From NCBI GenBank assembly GCA_012960115.1, contig DUBX01000014.1:64452-128451 (forward strand): a DNA stretch of 64,000 nt, written 5' to 3'. Under the pieces are notes generated by a model. That model ran no database searches. It saw only the letters and a program-made list of their open reading frames with translations, and was not told the origin of the DNA. Positions 42,051 through 52,310 of the stretch are shown here, piece after piece. Source of the DNA: Porticoccaceae bacterium. Its GTDB lineage: Bacteria > Pseudomonadota > Gammaproteobacteria > Pseudomonadales > Porticoccaceae. The position numbers and the translations under genes were made by a program. The stretch's first letter is position 1; each line of letters starts with the position of its first letter.

Positions 42051-43808
42051 CTAGTATACGTCTCGCAGATAACGCTTTTCACGCTTTAGGTTGTTGACGT
42101 ACTCTCCAGCTTTGTCAGCGGTCAAATCGCCGTGCTCAGCTATGAGGTCGCATAGCGCCTGATCTACGTCTTTAGCCATACGTGTCGCATCACCGCAAAC
42201 ATAGAAATAGCTGCCTTGTTCAAGCCACTCATAAATACTTGCACCCTGCTCATGCATTTTGGTTTGTACATAAATCTTCTCGTTTTGATCTCGCGAAAAA
42301 GCCAAATCAAGGCGAGTTAACAGACCAGAATCTTGCATCTCCAGTAACTGTTCTTCATAAATAAAGTCTGCAGTTCTGGTTTGATCACCGAAAAACAACC
42401 AACTCCGACCCTTTGCATTACGTACCTGACGCTCTTCCAAAAAAGCCCTGAATGGCGCAATTCCAGTGCCCGGACCAACCATGATCATTGGCGCATCGTC
42501 ATTGTTCGGAATACGGAATGCTTTATTGGGTGAAACGAAGATTCCTACTTTACCGCCCTCTATAACACGATCGGCCAAAAATGTTGAGCAAACACCCTGG
42601 TGTTCTCTACCTTCTGCTTGCCAGCGCACTGAGGCGACAGTAAGGTGCACAGACCCGGGATGCTGCTTGGGACTGGAAGAAATAGAATAAGCACGATGCT
42701 GTAATGGCTTCAATAATACCAAGAATTCTTCAAGTGATAACATGACACTAGGATTTAAATTCAATAAATCTAGAGTATCCTTACTCCACAAGTAATCAGC
42801 TAAGGCTTCTTTGTCTCCATTACTCATTACATTGCTAAAGACATCATCCGCAGCCTGTCTCTCTATCGCGGCCAAAAATTCGCGCGAGGGCGTCGATATT
42901 TCATAGTGATAGGTCAACAATTCATCAATCGTTTTAGTTTCACCCTCAGGCACTGTGCCTGGCGCTATGACTAACCTTTGCAGAAGAGCGGAAACTAAAG
43001 CGCCATTGTTAATTGGCATCACGTTTAGCGCATCACCTGCCTCATAGCTTAGACCACTGTCGGCAAGGTCAAACTCGTAATGACGTATCTCCTTAGCTGA
43101 TGATTCTCCAGACAATAGTCTGTTGGCTGTTATAGACGATGGAAAAGGATTCTTACGGTTCCATATTGATTTGACCACGGCTGGTATCACATCTGCCTTA
43201 GGTGCTACTGCGCTGCCATCGTTTGCAAGAGGAATCACTCTAGTAATCCACTCCTCAGCCATATCCTCGTAGTCGACATCACAGTCTATACGCTCAACCA
43301 AACGCTTGGCTCCAAGTTGCTCAAGCCGAACGTCCAGTAATTTACCTGCTTGGCAAAACTCATCGTAGCCAGTATCGCCCAACGCTAGAATGCCAAATTG
43401 CATTGCCGGTAATTGAGGCATATTAGAAGCTGAAAGAGCTTCCCAAAATAACTGGGTATTGTCAGGCATCTCTCCTTCACCATAAGTCGCTATGGCAATA
43501 ATGACTCGCTTCATCGCAGAGAATTCCTCAATCGAGACATCGTCTAAGCCTTGGACTACTGGCTCAAAACCTTGGCCTCGTGCTACGTTTGCCGCATCCA
43601 TCGCCAAAGCTTCAGCATTGCCTGTTTGAGTACCATAGAAGATATTAAGTAGAGGCGCTGATGCCGCCCCCCCTGACTTAAGTAATGCACCGGCCTGACT
43701 CCCAACCATCGCCTTTGCCGACTGCATACCCGCCAAAAATCCTGCTAACCAAGATTTTTGGTCACCAGTAAACGGAGCATCGTCAGGAATAAATGGGAGC
43801 TTCATCAA
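42051..43808 (-). CDS. Diflavin reductase, CysJ-like (flavodoxin + FAD/NADPH-binding)
   Basis: Flavodoxin motif FYGTQTGNAEALA, FAD motif RAYSISSSP, NADPH motifs GPGTGIAPFRAFLEER and YVCGDATRMAKDV. Confidence 0.9.
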   Translation of the reverse strand: MMKLPFIPDDAPFTGDQKSWLAGFLAGMQSAKAMVGSQAGALLKSGGAASAPLLNIFYGTQTGNAEALAMDAANVARGQGFEPVVQGLDDVSIEEFSAMKRVIIAIATYGEGEMPDNTQLFWEALSASNMPQLPAMQFGILALGDTGYDEFCQAGKLLDVRLEQLGAKRLVERIDCDVDYEDMAEEWITRVIPLANDGSAVAPKADVIPAVVKSIWNRKNPFPSSITANRLLSGESSAKEIRHYEFDLADSGLSYEAGDALNVMPINNGALVSALLQRLVIAPGTVPEGETKTIDELLTYHYEISTPSREFLAAIERQAADDVFSNVMSNGDKEALADYLWSKDTLDLLNLNPSVMLSLEEFLVLLKPLQHRAYSISSSPKQHPGSVHLTVASVRWQAEGREHQGVCSTFLADRVIEGGKVGIFVSPNKAFRIPNNDDAPMIMVGPGTGIAPFRAFLEERQVRNAKGRSWLFFGDQTRTADFIYEEQLLEMQDSGLLTRLDLAFSRDQNEKIYVQTKMHEQGASIYEWLEQGSYFYVCGDATRMAKDVDQALCDLIAEHGDLTADKAGEYVNNLKREKRYLRDVY

Positions 43809-43820
43809 AAGGCCTCGGTC

Positions 43821-46800
43821 TTAACCCACATTAGGTAAGATATCATTTAGAGCATTGTGCGCAAAAAGCTCTTCAAAACTGGGGATGCGCCCCAGCGCAA
43901 TTTTATTTTTTTGCTGTTGATACAAGATCCAACCATAGGTCGCAGGACTGTCCATTGACAGAATGTTTCGCAACCTCAACGTCTCCTTGAAATCATTGAG
44001 CCGTTTACCCGCAATCATCGCAGCTAATTCGACCGCACTATACGCGGAAATCGCTTCTCGCGCATGTCTCAACAACCCGTTCATGAGAGAAAAGTCCTCT
44101 GTTAGAATGAGATTGCGAGTTGCCTTAATTGCATCTGGATGCTCTATAGAGGTAACATCAGGCAAGCGCTTTAATGATATTTTTTGTGCTGCATCTAGCA
44201 CAGAGTAAGTATTAAGTAGCTCATACATGTCACTACTAGCCAATTCAGTATCCGGCACGTCGCCCTTTATCACGGGCTCACCCGAGCGCCACGCGCGCTT
44301 TAATTTATTGACTTGAAATGCCGCAAGAGCAACTGCAAGCTCTTCCAAAAGCTCCTTGCGTGATTTAGCCTCTAAAATTGCTTCATAATCTTGATACTGC
44401 AGCAGGGCTTTAGGTGTGATGTACGCAAAATTAGCTCGCTCTTCAGCCCAATGTTCCAATAGCCAGGTCGCTTTTTTAGAGCTGGTCGCATCAACATGCC
44501 ACTGCAACAAGGTATGTACGGCCTGAGCGTGTATTTCGGCCACTTCTGTCGAATCTGCCAGCGAACCTAGTAGTACCGAGTCATGACTAATACTGTTGGT
44601 GAATTTCCCATAGGGGTCGTATTGGTATGCAAAACCACCTGACATACCATTACCAAAACCTTTGGCAAATGAACCTAAATTAAGCACCGCTCCGTTTGTC
44701 ATATATTCAGCGCAGAAATCACCTACGCCTTCAACTACAGCAGTCGCGCCAGAATTGCGCACGGCAAATCGATCTCCGGCCTGACCTTCGATAAAGGTGC
44801 GGCCTCCGGTTGCACCAAACAATGCAAAATTACCGATTAAAACATTAGTTCCAGGCTTGTCACTACCACCAGGCGGCGCATGAACAATAATTTCTCCGCC
44901 ACAAGCGGTTTTCCCAACACCATCATTGCAAGTGCCGGTATGCTCTAAGACCATGCCGTCGTTACAAAATGCGCCATAGGACTGCCCCGCAGTACCATGA
45001 GTGGCGATGCGTACGGCTCTACTAGCGAGAAACCGGCGTCCCCGACTATCTTCAAATACTGCGGGTAATTGAGACTCCCGAAGTTCATAATTAAGCATTC
45101 GCTCAATGTCTATGGCCAGCTGTCCACCAACACTCTTGTTACTGTTATTAAGAAGCTGGCTACCAGGCAATTGAATGGATACGTATTTTTTATCAATTAA
45201 GGCATCTCGGATCACGGCCAAAAAGCCATCATCGACGCTAAAATCTCGCTCCATATAGATCGGATTATCAATCTTATATTCTTCAACCACGGTCAACATT
45301 GCCCGCAGATCGAGTTGACCAACCGATGATGGATGATCTAGCAAATGCAGGAAATCACATCTCCCTCGAGCCTCACGCAATGAGCGTAACCCGAGTTGCG
45401 CGAGTATTTCTCTAACTTCATGGGCTATGTTCAGTAGATATTGCCCTAAAGCGCGAGGGTCACCATCAAATACTTCAGGGTTTGTGGTTAAGCCCGCCGG
45501 GCATTTTATATTGCAATTTTTAGCCATGACACACTTCAGCATCATTAGGGCAGTGGTGCCAAACTCAAAGCTATCTCCTCCCATAAGAGCGGATTTAACC
45601 ACGTCTGACCCAGTTTGATGAGCACCAGAACAACGTAAGACCACCTTCTCGCGCAGACCATTGGCACAGAGAGCTTGGTGAACCTCAGCAATACCGATTT
45701 CAGCGGCGCGGCCCGTGTACTTGAGAGAGGTGACAGAAGCAGCGCCCGTGCCACCGGTACTGCCTGCAACATTAATGACGTCTGCACCCGCTTTCGCAAC
45801 CCCTACAGCAATCGTACCTATACCATCAGACGAGACAAGCTTTACAATCACTCGAACTCGTGCCGCTTTCGCATCGTGGATAAGTTGAGCCAAATCCTCA
45901 ATTGAGTAGGTGTCATGATGGGGCGGCGGCGATATCAACTCTACTCCCGGAACGCCTCCGCGAGCAGCGGCTATTTCTACATTTACTTTAGGGGCCGGTA
46001 ATTGGCCACCCTCTCCAGGCTTAGCACCTTGACCAATTTTAATTTCAATTTCTTCAAGCATTGGATCAGCAAGATAACCAGCCCAAACACCAAATCGTCC
46101 TGATGCGAACTGCTTGATGCGTGAAGCTCTAATAGTCCCGTAACGAGAAATATGCTCTCCACCCTCCCCACAGTTAGACATTCCACCTACCATGTTGGTG
46201 CCGTGCGCAACCGCTTCATGGGCTGTAGCCACCAATGCACCATGACTCATTGCTCCCGACGCCAGAAATGGTGTTATTTCGCTCGCAGGCTGAACGTCAC
46301 TGAGGTCAACTAATGAGGGTGCCGAACGAAGTCGAGCGAAGTAATCTCTAGCTTCCCCTGCAACAACAATAAGTAGCGTTTTTCCACTAACCAATTGCTC
46401 AACGATATACACACCAAAGCGATCCGAGCACGATTTAGCCAAGGCCTGTAAACGATCTCCCCGATCAGGCAACGGACCGGTTAATTGCAAAGCAAAGGTA
46501 TCATCTCCAAGAGCTTCACATGCAAGTCCTCGAATAATAAAATGGTTATTGCCCGCGCGATTGAATAGCATCATCTCATGGCGAAATTCATCGGCTTCTG
46601 AAATAAAACTAATGTCTGCGGGAAAAGCTAAAACATCGCGAAGTGCCGCAGGCCGTCGCGCGCGCTCTTCAGTCATAGCGCGCGAAAAATCTCTATAGCC
46701 GGGCGTTATATTAAAATTATCAATTTCAGCGTGGGTAAGTCGGTCAAAACTGGTGTTAGTGTAGCCCTCATCGCTGATGCCAAAAGCACCCTCCATGCGG

Positions 46801-49301
46801 TTTAGTGTCAGTAAGCGCAATGCTTCATTAGTATCACCGTCACCTTTTTTGTCAAAACTAATGTCTTCTTCGGTGAGTTCAACAAAACTTCGTACCGCTG
46901 TGACCCCATACGAATGCCCAGCGCCTTCTGCACGCTCTTTAAATAATCCCAACATGGGTATATCGCCCTCTACCTCACAGGCAAGAGCACGCTCATGCCA
47001 GTCAGCAGCAGCCTGAGCTATTTCAGTAAACCCTACGCCTCCCACGGGCGATTTCATATTGGGAAAGTAACGACGAAATACGGGATCATTAGTATTTAAA
47101 AAATTGGGCTCAAAAAACTCACCACCGGAATAACTTTCAACAGTACACAGGCCAACTTTGCCCATTGTCTTCATCAATGCCTTTTCCGCAGCCTTGGTAA
47201 ACTTTAAATAAGCCCCATTGACGTTATCCGCAAATTTTTCCTCAGCACGCATCTGCAATCCCATGGGATATACGGCTGATGCGCCAAAACCAAGAGCACA
47301 GGCAACATGATGTGAGGAACAAATTTGTCCACTTTCAACAATGAGTGATACTCGTAATCGCAGACCTGACTCTATTAACCGTTGATTAATGGCGGATACA
47401 ATTAAAGTCATTGATATAGACGTCTTAGCACGAGAAACATGACGATCGCTTATGATAGCTATGCCACCTTGCTCTCTAGCAAAGTGCTCTACAGAATCAC
47501 AGATTCCATCTATCGCGTTGACTAAAGACTCTTCGTTGGCACTCACATCACCAAATACAGGCTCATAAAGCATTGGGAAGTGACCAACTGGAGCCTCTTT
47601 TTGAGCGCCAATACTCAGCATTTGTGAGTGACTGAGAATCGGTGATTGGACCACAATTTGTCTGCCCGCCTTTGCTCCAATATTAGGCTTAGTCCCCAGA
47701 GCCACCCGCAACGTCATCCCTTCAGCCTCACGAATTGAGTCTAAAGGAGGGTTAGTGACCTGCGCAAACCGCTGAGAGAAATATTTAGCAACACCGCCTT
47801 CATTATCTGACAGCGCATTAATCGCGTTGCCATAACCCATTGCTGACACCTTTTCAGTACCCGTGGCTAGCATCGGATCCATCATAAATCGAAAGCATTC
47901 TTGATTCTGTGAATAGGCAACATATCGACCCGCCAAAGACAAATTACCAGAATAGCGCGACGAGGATATTTTCTGAGATTCAGGAACCGGTGGCAGGTCT
48001 TCGATTAGGATGCGTGCATGATCCACCAGCTTTGCGTAGTCGCGCTGACTGGCCAAGAGTTCAAGAGCCTCAGAGGTAGTAAAAGAACGTTGTTTCTGGT
48101 GGTCATAGTACAGCATACCTCCAGCCTCAATTCGTCCGCGGCTTAATACAGCCTCATCACCAAAATCTACCTGTCCTGCTTCAGACATCACTGCGAGATA
48201 ACGCTCTGTTTCTATCGTTCTTAATGGCCGCAAGCCAAGACGATCTAAGCGCGCCCCGATTATCGAACCATCGCCAAAAATAAGAGCAGCGGGACCATCA
48301 TTTTTCTCTTCATACAAGGAAAAGTACTCAAGCATAGAGCGCACAGGAAACGATAAACTTGTATCGTTTTCCCAAGCCGGTGGCATCATAGACACAACGG
48401 CAGTCACTAAATCCAGGTCGTCTTCAACAACACGAGATTGCAATGTTTGATCCAAACGACAGCTATCTGACTGTCCTTTTGGCCTGATAATATTGTTTTC
48501 TTTAGCCCTCGCAATAGCGGCCTCGGACAATCGATTCTTTTTATCAGTATTCAACTCTCCGTTGTGCGCCATCAATCTAAATGGCTGTGCCATAGAGGGG
48601 TGAGGGTCTGTATTCGTTGAGAATCGAGTATGAAAGTAGAGCGTATGAATACTTTGATCTAGATCATTAAGATCACAAAAATAAGGCACAATTTCATGGG
48701 AATTTAAACGACCTTTAAGCACCTGCATGCGAGATGACAGTGAAAGAGGATACATTCCTTCAAGATCCTGATCGATATAAGCTTCTGACTCTATTGAGAG
48801 TAACGCTTTGTGAATCCTTTTCTCTAGCGCCGCACCCCTTACTCCTTTTGGCGCCGCAAAAACCCATTGAGCTATAGGTAGCTGATATTTAATTGCAGCT
48901 GGACGCAACACTGAATCATCGACGTCTACACTCCGCGTAATTAGTGTAATCATACCCTCTGCTTTAAGGGCATCATCAATCAGTTTTTTAGCTCTAACAT
49001 GCTGACTTTTATCGTTGGGCAAGAAAAAATTACCCACTCCAAACTCACCAGGCACTAGACTAGCGTCGACAGCTCTGCTGAAAAATGTAACTGACAAGTC
49101 AATTGAGACTCCAGCTCCGTCACCAACCCCTTCAGCTGACATACCTCCGCGGTGAGGCACCGCACACAGTGCTTCATGGCCTTTAACCAATAATTCATGA
49201 GTCTGCTTACCGTCTTTTCGAGTAAGAAAACCCACGCCGCAGCTACTTTTTTCAAAAGTACTGTCGTATAGGCCAAAGTTTTTTACATCATTCATAAGCA
49301 C
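43821..49301 (-). CDS. gltB: Glutamate synthase large-subunit family protein, atypically long (1826 aa)
   Basis: Class-II GATase N-terminus (SCGVGFLTRKDGK), central domain, FMN domain (MSHGALVATAHEAVAHGTN...GEGGEHISRYG), GXGXG region; family-level identification is clear. Confidence 0.92.
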   Translation of the reverse strand: MLMNDVKNFGLYDSTFEKSSCGVGFLTRKDGKQTHELLVKGHEALCAVPHRGGMSAEGVGDGAGVSIDLSVTFFSRAVDASLVPGEFGVGNFFLPNDKSQHVRAKKLIDDALKAEGMITLITRSVDVDDSVLRPAAIKYQLPIAQWVFAAPKGVRGAALEKRIHKALLSIESEAYIDQDLEGMYPLSLSSRMQVLKGRLNSHEIVPYFCDLNDLDQSIHTLYFHTRFSTNTDPHPSMAQPFRLMAHNGELNTDKKNRLSEAAIARAKENNIIRPKGQSDSCRLDQTLQSRVVEDDLDLVTAVVSMMPPAWENDTSLSFPVRSMLEYFSLYEEKNDGPAALIFGDGSIIGARLDRLGLRPLRTIETERYLAVMSEAGQVDFGDEAVLSRGRIEAGGMLYYDHQKQRSFTTSEALELLASQRDYAKLVDHARILIEDLPPVPESQKISSSRYSGNLSLAGRYVAYSQNQECFRFMMDPMLATGTEKVSAMGYGNAINALSDNEGGVAKYFSQRFAQVTNPPLDSIREAEGMTLRVALGTKPNIGAKAGRQIVVQSPILSHSQMLSIGAQKEAPVGHFPMLYEPVFGDVSANEESLVNAIDGICDSVEHFAREQGGIAIISDRHVSRAKTSISMTLIVSAINQRLIESGLRLRVSLIVESGQICSSHHVACALGFGASAVYPMGLQMRAEEKFADNVNGAYLKFTKAAEKALMKTMGKVGLCTVESYSGGEFFEPNFLNTNDPVFRRYFPNMKSPVGGVGFTEIAQAAADWHERALACEVEGDIPMLGLFKERAEGAGHSYGVTAVRSFVELTEEDISFDKKGDGDTNEALRLLTLNRMEGAFGISDEGYTNTSFDRLTHAEIDNFNITPGYRDFSRAMTEERARRPAALRDVLAFPADISFISEADEFRHEMMLFNRAGNNHFIIRGLACEALGDDTFALQLTGPLPDRGDRLQALAKSCSDRFGVYIVEQLVSGKTLLIVVAGEARDYFARLRSAPSLVDLSDVQPASEITPFLASGAMSHGALVATAHEAVAHGTNMVGGMSNCGEGGEHISRYGTIRASRIKQFASGRFGVWAGYLADPMLEEIEIKIGQGAKPGEGGQLPAPKVNVEIAAARGGVPGVELISPPPHHDTYSIEDLAQLIHDAKAARVRVIVKLVSSDGIGTIAVGVAKAGADVINVAGSTGGTGAASVTSLKYTGRAAEIGIAEVHQALCANGLREKVVLRCSGAHQTGSDVVKSALMGGDSFEFGTTALMMLKCVMAKNCNIKCPAGLTTNPEVFDGDPRALGQYLLNIAHEVREILAQLGLRSLREARGRCDFLHLLDHPSSVGQLDLRAMLTVVEEYKIDNPIYMERDFSVDDGFLAVIRDALIDKKYVSIQLPGSQLLNNSNKSVGGQLAIDIERMLNYELRESQLPAVFEDSRGRRFLASRAVRIATHGTAGQSYGAFCNDGMVLEHTGTCNDGVGKTACGGEIIVHAPPGGSDKPGTNVLIGNFALFGATGGRTFIEGQAGDRFAVRNSGATAVVEGVGDFCAEYMTNGAVLNLGSFAKGFGNGMSGGFAYQYDPYGKFTNSISHDSVLLGSLADSTEVAEIHAQAVHTLLQWHVDATSSKKATWLLEHWAEERANFAYITPKALLQYQDYEAILEAKSRKELLEELAVALAAFQVNKLKRAWRSGEPVIKGDVPDTELASSDMYELLNTYSVLDAAQKISLKRLPDVTSIEHPDAIKATRNLILTEDFSLMNGLLRHAREAISAYSAVELAAMIAGKRLNDFKETLRLRNILSMDSPATYGWILYQQQKNKIALGRIPSFEELFAHNALNDILPNVG

Positions 49302-49555
49302 AGATTCTTAGTTGAGGGCAATTACTGCAATAGTTGAGCGCGCAATTTTATACGGCATTCTTTCGCCGAAAGGGTCGACATTCTACACTTTTAGCCCGAT
49401 TTTCGCTATCTGATTACGCCGAACGGGGAGTATTGAGGTCAGACAGGCTAGTTGTTTTAAGCTATTTTGGGCTAATACAGAGTATTCACTAAACACATAC
49501 CTAGTTAGTTGGCGCTTATTTGCCCAAGACGTTTGCCAAGATTCACTCTAATTAA

Positions 49556-50680
49556 TTAACTATGGCAAAATTTAGCAAGAGTGGTATCCATCCATTCCTG
49601 AGGAAAATCCTGACTAACATACCCCTCGCCCAGTCTTCTTAGCAGAACCAACCTCAATTGCCCGTCAAGCACCTTCTTATCTCGATGCATTAGCATCTTG
49701 AAGGCATCTGCCGGCATGTCCTCTGGAGGAGCCACCGGCAAAGAAAAGAGGCTGATCAACTTCTTACTTCGATCAACATCTACTTGAGAAAGATCGCCTG
49801 CGTTCATCGATAAATCAAGCGCCATTGCCATGCCCGCGGCTACTGCTTCGCCATGCAGCCACCCTTGGTATGCCTGAAAAGTTTCAATGGCATGACCAAA
49901 AGTATGACCAAGATTAAGAATAGCTCTAATGCCATGCTCTGTTTCATCCGCACTCACGATTTTAGCCTTGTTGATACAAGATCTCTCAATAGCAACACTC
50001 AAGACTGTCTTGTCTCGACGTATTAGCGCACCGGCATTGGCTTCTAACCATTCAAAGAACGGATAGTCTGCTATCAGCCCATATTTAATAACTTCAGCCA
50101 TACCGGCGAAAAACTGCCTGTCGGGCAGCGTATCAAGAGTATCGGTGTCTATAATCACTGCTATTGGCTGGTAAAAAGCGCCCACCATATTTTTGCCTAA
50201 AGAGTGATTCACGCCCGTTTTACCGCCAACTGACGAATCAACCTGGGCCAATAGCGTGGTCGGAATTTGAACAAAAGGAACACCTCGTTGATAAGAGGCT
50301 GCTGCAAAACCAGTCATATCTCCCACAACTCCGCCCCCCAAAGCTATCAGCGTGGTCTTTCGGTCATGGTTTTGCTCGAGCAACTTGGTAAAAATACTAT
50401 TCAAATGCTCGAGAGTTTTAAAACGTTCTCCATCAGGCAAGGCTACTACGTCAATTTGCTTGCCCTCCAAACCTGCCGTTATAGATTCTAGATACAGAGG
50501 GGCGATCGTTTCATTGGTAACAATAAGAACCTTTCCGCCCTGAACATATTGATTCAGATCAACTAAAGAGATTTGCTTGGGACCGATATTGATAGGGTAG
50601 CTTCTATCCCCTAAATCAACGGTAATATGTTTTGAAGCCTTAGAGTCAGGACTTTCAGAATTAGTCATCATAACAAGCAC
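49556..50680 (-). CDS. aroB: 3-dehydroquinate synthase
   Basis: [48 protein letters not shown]. Confidence 0.98.
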   Translation of the reverse strand: MLVMMTNSESPDSKASKHITVDLGDRSYPINIGPKQISLVDLNQYVQGGKVLIVTNETIAPLYLESITAGLEGKQIDVVALPDGERFKTLEHLNSIFTKLLEQNHDRKTTLIALGGGVVGDMTGFAAASYQRGVPFVQIPTTLLAQVDSSVGGKTGVNHSLGKNMVGAFYQPIAVIIDTDTLDTLPDRQFFAGMAEVIKYGLIADYPFFEWLEANAGALIRRDKTVLSVAIERSCINKAKIVSADETEHGIRAILNLGHTFGHAIETFQAYQGWLHGEAVAAGMAMALDLSMNAGDLSQVDVDRSKKLISLFSLPVAPPEDMPADAFKMLMHRDKKVLDGQLRLVLLRRLGEGYVSQDFPQEWMDTTLAKFCHS

Positions 50681-50735
50681 TCTTAAAAATAAGCGCTCTA
50701 TTTTAACCTGTTAGTCACAGATTTGTTTAACCCTT

Positions 50736-51260
50736 TTAATCTGAATTGCTCGCGAGCGTCCTTATAAGCTCCATAGCTACCTTCGGGGCCTTGGTTCCGC
50801 TAGAAGAAAAAATGAGGCTAGCAACTTCACGATAAAGAGGATCTCTCTCATCAAACAGACTATCGATAACAGCTTTACGGTCATCAACCTGCAATAAAGG
50901 ACGCGCTTTATCCCTCTTAGTACGTTCATACAGCTGCTGTTTAGTTGCCGACAAATAAACGACCTGACCGGCATCAGCCATAGCAATACGGTTCTCATCA
51001 CGCAGAACAATACCACCCCCTGTTGCTATAACCGCTGAAGTAGCGGCATCAATGGCATGCCGAAGCGCCCTGGACTCTCTCTCACGAAATCCCTCTTCAC
51101 CCTCGACGTCGAAAATCCATTGAATATCAGCTCCGCTAGATTTAACAACTTCATGGTCGATATCAAAAAAGGGTCTGCCCAATGCATTAGCCATTTCCCT
51201 ACCAATGGTAGACTTGCCGGCGCCCATTGGGCCTATTAAAAAAATATGTTTTTCAGTCAT
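50736..51260 (-). CDS. aroK: Shikimate kinase
   Basis: LIGPMGAGKSTIGREMANALGRPFFDID motif. Confidence 0.98.
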   Translation of the reverse strand: MTEKHIFLIGPMGAGKSTIGREMANALGRPFFDIDHEVVKSSGADIQWIFDVEGEEGFRERESRALRHAIDAATSAVIATGGGIVLRDENRIAMADAGQVVYLSATKQQLYERTKRDKARPLLQVDDRKAVIDSLFDERDPLYREVASLIFSSSGTKAPKVAMELIRTLASNSD

Positions 51261-51901
51261 TTATCCACGAAACTATCGTCTATTACCTTGGGAGTTATAA
51301 AGATAAGTATTTCACGTTTATCCGTAACACGCAGTTCTTTTCTGAACAATCCGCCCACGCTAGGCAAATTCCCTAAAAATGGGATTTTGTCTACGGTATT
51401 AATTTCTTCCGATTGAAAGATACCGCCTAAGATCAATGTTTGCCCATCTCCAACCAAGGCCTGTGTCGAAATTTCAGTAATATCAATGGCTGGCTCACCA
51501 TTAACACTAAGACTGCCCACTGAGTCCTGCTTAATCAGCAAGTCCATAATAACTCTATTGTCAGGGGTTATTTGTGGCGTGACCTCCAGCAGTAATACCG
51601 CTTCTTTGAATTGAGTCTGCACCACACACCCATTGGTTCCTTGAGACTGCGTAACGGCTTGATAGGGGATCTCGATTCCAGATTTTATCGATGCCGTTTC
51701 CTTGTCGGCTGTAAGAACTTTTGGCCTAGATACTATTTCCCCAAAGCCACTAGCTTGTAGGGCGTTTAGCTCAAGACCAATCAAAAACTTGTCCGATAAA
51801 TAATCAAGGCTAAACGCGCTAGTTGAAGACGACAGCCCCAGATCTGTTTCTAAGAGCCTCGAAATTTGTTTAGTAGGGTCAGTAACCAACCCCGTTATCA
51901 T
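51257..51901 (-). pseudogene. pilQ: Type IV pilus secretin PilQ, C-terminal remnant only (214 aa)
   Basis: Secretin C-terminus (GEIVSRPKVLTADKETASIKSGIEIPYQ...EVTPQITPDNRVIMDL...LGNLPSVGGLFRKELRVTDKREILIFITPKVI); no signal peptide, AMIN or N-domains; ATGA overlap with aroK retained. Confidence 0.9.
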
Positions 51902-52133
51902 ATCGACTCACTGACTTTTTAAGCACCTCGTTTATCGCATTTGCAATAGCGCGCTCATCAGCTATCTCATGATCCCTGACAGCGCCTTCTGGAAGGGGTA
52001 CAACGGCATAGGTCACCACTTCAAAATGCCGTTCTTGGTTAACATGAAGCTCGACTAGTTTGACAGCAGACGAAGAGATATCTATGCCTAACAGAGCAGC
52101 GTGGACAGGCGTACGAAATAGTAATGCATCCAA
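51879..52133 (-). pseudogene. pilM: Type IV pilus assembly protein PilM, N-terminal remnant (84 aa)
   Basis: HAALLGIDISSSAVKLVELHVNQERHFEVVTYAVVPLPEGAV is the PilM N-terminus; stops after VSRYDNGVGY where full-length PilM would continue. Confidence 0.88.
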
Positions 52134-52310
52134 TAATGCTGTTATTTTCGCAATTATTTTTTTCTATCCACAGATATGCCAAGCTAAAATACAGTGGTTC
52201 CACGGTAACAACACACTTTCTTGATTTCTGTGATGCACTTCACGTTATCAAAGCTCTATAATGAAAGGATAGCGATATAATGAATCCGTAATGATCAGGA
52301 ACCTCAGGTA

